From CANGTU01 sp046336655 (GTDB lineage Bacteria; Bacteroidota; Bacteroidia; Flavobacteriales_D; Sanyastnellaceae), in contig JBKDGH010000047.1 of assembly GCA_046336655.1 (NCBI GenBank), positions 1 through 12,441 of the forward strand: a stretch of DNA of 12,441 nt, read 5' to 3'. The translations under genes were made by a program, and so were the position numbers. Shown here piece by piece: positions 12,261 through 12,441 of this stretch. The notes beneath the pieces were generated by a model. It was not told where the DNA came from. It saw nothing but the letters and a program-made list of their open reading frames with translations, and ran no database searches. Position 1 is the stretch's first letter. Each line of letters opens with the position of its first letter.

Positions 12261-12441
12261 ATGAAATTTTTAATACTCTCATTTTTTATAATTGTATTTT
12301 CATTAAATGCAAAAGCACAATGTTATAATGACAGCATTAATGTTGTTATTGAAAACATAACTGTTATTCCAATGACCGATACTTTAACAGTATTGAGCAA
12401 TAAAACTGTATTAATTCAAAACAATACCATAACACAAATAG
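12261..12441 (+). CDS. Secreted protein, probably amidohydrolase family (N-terminal fragment)
   Basis: The frame from ATG 12261 runs off the window after 60 codons. Residues 1-20 are a clear signal peptide (MKFLILSFFIIVFSLNAKAQ), ending in the Ala-Gln usual for Bacteroidota, so the protein leaves the cytoplasm. Residues 27-60 (VVIENITVIPMTD..., then NKTVLIQNNTITQI) follow the pattern of the N-terminal beta-sandwich of amidohydrolase-superfamily enzymes, typically I-x-N-V-x-V-I-x-M...N-x-T-V-L-I-x-x-x-x-I. The metal-binding HxH would come just beyond the end, so catalysis cannot be checked. The gene is much richer in A+T than all plus-strand genes before it, a sign of separate origin. It is the first large ORF behind the recombinase and its candidate site. 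Confidence 0.6.
   Translation, partial: MKFLILSFFIIVFSLNAKAQCYNDSINVVIENITVIPMTDTLTVLSNKTVLIQNNTITQI

Noticed and set aside
1..12441. tRNA or rRNA genes
   Set aside because: No cloverleaf, no GTTCRANNC T-loop in context and no rRNA signature was seen in the intergenic stretches on either strand.

Overview
The window looks like a chromosomal segment of a Bacteroidota (Bacteroidetes) bacterium. Four things point there: a short primary sigma factor that starts almost directly at region 1.2; promoters of the TTG-N19-TAnnTTTG type instead of -35/-10 boxes; almost no Shine-Dalgarno sequences; and gene families typical of the phylum (TIGR03643/DUF2805, AAA ATPase-DUF4143, 7TMR-DISM/SpoIIE proteins, a six-domain S1 protein with an acidic N-terminus). 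I cannot name the genus.

Positions 1-4700 hold a conserved core block, all on the plus strand: the tail of an unidentified gene, accD (acetyl-CoA carboxylase beta), rpsO (S15), pnp (polynucleotide phosphorylase) and the primary sigma factor rpoD. Hairpin terminators follow rpsO and rpoD, and a weaker candidate follows accD. Positions 4740-6670 form an accessory islet: a 32-bp repeat array that looks like an operator, an AAA ATPase-DUF4143 gene that may be leaderless, a wrecked 7TMR-DISM/SpoIIE phosphatase gene, and two short tandem repeats. The core resumes with a TIGR03643 gene (minus), rpsA (plus, with a structured leader) and a convergent PAP2 membrane phosphatase (minus), separated from rpsA by a probably bidirectional terminator. 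Positions 10150-10480 carry no gene but are dense in palindromes.

The most interesting part is 10481-12441. A short SSB without an acidic C-terminal tail is followed after 7 nt by a complete tyrosine recombinase (R-K-HxxR-H-Y) with an extra N-terminal domain. Directly behind it lie several inverted repeats, a textbook Bacteroidota promoter pointing away from the recombinase, and a 66-nt imperfect palindrome with unpaired bases on one arm, which resembles a folded integron attC site. After that the composition becomes very AT-rich, with a signal-peptide-only mini-ORF and the start of a secreted, probably amidohydrolase-type protein that runs off the window. I read this as the head of an integron-like cassette platform built on a Xer-like recombinase rather than IntI, with its own SSB and cassette promoter. 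This is inference: only one candidate recombination site is inside the window.
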